A stretch of DNA of 6,519 nucleotides from Pseudomonadota bacterium (GTDB taxonomy: Bacteria; Pseudomonadota; Gammaproteobacteria; Pseudomonadales; Azotimanducaceae), in contig JAACDS010000148.1 in assembly GCA_009936895.1 (NCBI GenBank), positions 1 to 6,519 on the forward strand, read 5' to 3'. Position 1 is the stretch's first letter. The number at the start of each line of letters is the position of its first letter. The notes beneath the pieces were generated by a model that was not told the DNA's origin, ran no database searches, and saw only the letters and a program-made list of their open reading frames with translations. The position numbers and the translations under genes are program-made. Positions 5,309-6,519 of this stretch are shown piece by piece.

Positions 5309-6190
5309 ATGAGTGACCAACAGGATTTCAGTGGTGACGCGGCGGACAAACCCCACCGCCGAACCATGCGCGAATGGATCGGCGATCTGTTTTCAGATGA
5401 GCCAGATAACATTGCTGAGCTGCTGGCAATCTTACAGGATGCCGCCCGGCGTCAGCTGATCGAAGTTGATGCGCTGAACATGATCTTTGGTGCGCTCCAT
5501 GTCAGCGACATGCACGCCCGGGACATTATGATTCCTCGTTCGGCCTTGGTCGTCGTGCAAGAAGATCAGCAACCGGCGGAGTTTCTGTCCACGGTGATCG
5601 AGTCTCGACATTCACGTTTTCCGGTGACCGGTGATGATCTGGACGACATCAAAGGCATCCTCCACGCCAAGGATCTGCTGCCCTTAGTGCTGCAGGACAG
5701 TGCTCAACGTTTCACGATGAAAGACAGCATTCGGCCTGCCGCGGTGGTACCGGAAAGCAAACGTCTCAATGTCCTGCTGCAAGAATTTCGCGCCAATCGC
5801 AATCACATGGCCTTGGTGGTGGATGAGTACGGCCAAATATCTGGAGCCGTCACCATAGAGGATGTGCTGGAGCAAATTGTTGGTGAGATCGAAGACGAGC
5901 ACGATGTCGATGACGACAGTTTCGTCAAACAGCTAGAGCCTCGCTCGTTTCATGTGAAAGCCACGACAACGATTGAAGATTTCAACGACTATTTCGGCCA
6001 GGACTTTTCCGATGATGAATTCGACACGATTGGTGGCATCGTGTTGCAGGCTTTCGGTCACGTACCTGAATTAGGCGAATCCGTCGAAATCGGGGCGCTG
6101 CGATTGGAGGTGCTCAACGCCGATTCCCGTCGTTTGCGCCTGTTGCGAGTCGATACGCCCGAGCCCATCCAGAAAGGTCTGCAAGACTGA
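5309..6190 (+). CDS. ybeX: CBS-domain/CorC_HlyC protein YbeX (CorC family)
   Basis: A 293-residue soluble protein, almost exactly the length of E. coli YbeX (292). Seen: N-terminal helices (about 20-65), then two CBS domains. The first runs from about 68 (VSDMHARDIMIPRS) to 130, with HSRFPV at 101-106; the second runs from about 135 to 195, with VVPESKR, VDEYGQISGAVTIEDVLE and IVGEIEDE. An acidic hinge (195-204) leads to the CorC_HlyC domain (about 206-285) with DTIGGIVLQAFGH and ADSRR. There are no membrane segments. CorC proteins are linked to magnesium/cobalt efflux, and YbeX to ribosome metabolism beside YbeY; the biochemical role is not settled. The start is ATG at 5309 (MSDQQDF), matching the E. 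coli N-terminus; an in-frame TTG at 5249 would add 20 unconserved residues. Neither has a clear Shine-Dalgarno. It follows ybeY after 69 bases and is 9 bases before lnt. Confidence 0.95.
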   Translation: MSDQQDFSGDAADKPHRRTMREWIGDLFSDEPDNIAELLAILQDAARRQLIEVDALNMIFGALHVSDMHARDIMIPRSALVVVQEDQQPAEFLSTVIESRHSRFPVTGDDLDDIKGILHAKDLLPLVLQDSAQRFTMKDSIRPAAVVPESKRLNVLLQEFRANRNHMALVVDEYGQISGAVTIEDVLEQIVGEIEDEHDVDDDSFVKQLEPRSFHVKATTTIEDFNDYFGQDFSDDEFDTIGGIVLQAFGHVPELGESVEIGALRLEVLNADSRRLRLLRVDTPEPIQKGLQD

Positions 6191-6199
6191 GATCCTGTC

Positions 6200-6519
6200 A
6201 TGAACTCCTTCAGCGGCAGCAGTCAATCAGTCGATAGCCCGCTGGCCTTGCCGCTACAGGCGGTCTTGGCCTTGGCGGCAGGTGGGATCTACCCGCTAGC
6301 CTTTGCCCCCTTTCACTGGTTCCCACTGCTCTTCGTCTCGGTGGCAGTCTTTTGGTGGTTGCTGAATCACGCCTCCACTCAGTGGGCTACGCTGGCCTGG
6401 ATATATGGTCTTGGCAAATACGGCGTGGGCATTTCTTGGATCTACGTCAGTATTCACCAATACGGAGGGGCATCACCCCTACTTGCTGGTCTCATGGTTG
6501 CTTCCTTTGTTGGCTTTAT
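6200..6519 (+). CDS. lnt: Apolipoprotein N-acyltransferase Lnt (N-terminal part, cut by window edge)
   Basis: The reading frame from ATG at 6200 runs open to the window end: 106 full codons of a protein normally about 500 residues long. Lnt is an inner-membrane enzyme that adds the third acyl chain to the N-terminal cysteine of lipoproteins, the last step before Lol sorting. Seen: several hydrophobic segments (about 15-36, 41-55, 62-85 and 92-106), the LAFAPF motif at 33-38, and GISWIYVSIHQYGG at 77-90, which is typical of the Lnt membrane domain. The nitrilase-like catalytic domain with its Glu-Lys-Cys triad is beyond the window. The start follows the ybeX stop by 9 bases with only a weak GAG element, and the position as last gene of the ybeZYX-lnt cluster supports the call. 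Confidence 0.95.
   Translation, partial: MNSFSGSSQSVDSPLALPLQAVLALAAGGIYPLAFAPFHWFPLLFVSVAVFWWLLNHASTQWATLAWIYGLGKYGVGISWIYVSIHQYGGASPLLAGLMVASFVGF

Overview
The window is a piece of a gammaproteobacterial chromosome. The evidence is the gene order miaB - ybeZ(phoH) - ybeY - ybeX(corC) - lnt, which is the arrangement known from Escherichia coli and Pseudomonas, together with a DUF1820-type protein, a family I know mainly from gammaproteobacteria. Base composition looks moderately GC-rich (about mid-50s percent by eye, not computed). Protein details (MiaB of 441 residues, a YbeY longer than the E. coli protein) suggest a non-enteric lineage, perhaps a marine or pseudomonad-like one. I cannot name the genus.

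Left part (1-1634): two divergent flavoprotein genes share a 92-base spacer. On the minus strand is the first 151 residues of an FAD-dependent ferredoxin/rubredoxin-reductase-type oxidoreductase, cut by the window edge. On the plus strand is a complete FMN-dependent alpha-hydroxy acid dehydrogenase/oxidase. Neither substrate nor electron partner can be read from the sequence. The flavoprotein gene meets the DUF1820 gene tail to tail with only 12 bases between them.

Centre (1647-2163): a small minus-strand DUF1820 gene diverges from miaB across a 184-base spacer. That spacer holds a candidate TATACT -10 box, a GGGG/CCCC inverted repeat and a short hydrophobic ORF ending just before miaB.

Right part (2164-6519): a plus-strand operon. 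MiaB methylthiolates tRNA position 37. YbeZ is a PhoH-type ATPase associated with YbeY. YbeY is the metal-dependent endoribonuclease of 16S rRNA maturation and 70S quality control. YbeX is a CBS/CorC-domain protein. Lnt, truncated at the window end, is the inner-membrane apolipoprotein N-acyltransferase. The first four form an RNA-modification, ribosome-maturation and ion-homeostasis module, and Lnt adds an envelope function in the same transcript. phoH and ybeY overlap by one base. The miaB-phoH (83 bases) and ybeY-ybeX (69 bases) gaps are larger, and the first contains an imperfect inverted repeat.

There is no tRNA, rRNA, mobile element, CRISPR array or convincing intrinsic terminator, and no gene-free stretch above 300 bases. 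The window is largely conserved housekeeping DNA. I do not see a new multi-gene system. The points worth checking are the DUF1820 linkage, the redox pair, non-canonical starts of phoH and ybeX, the structured spacers, and extra segments in YbeY and PhoH.
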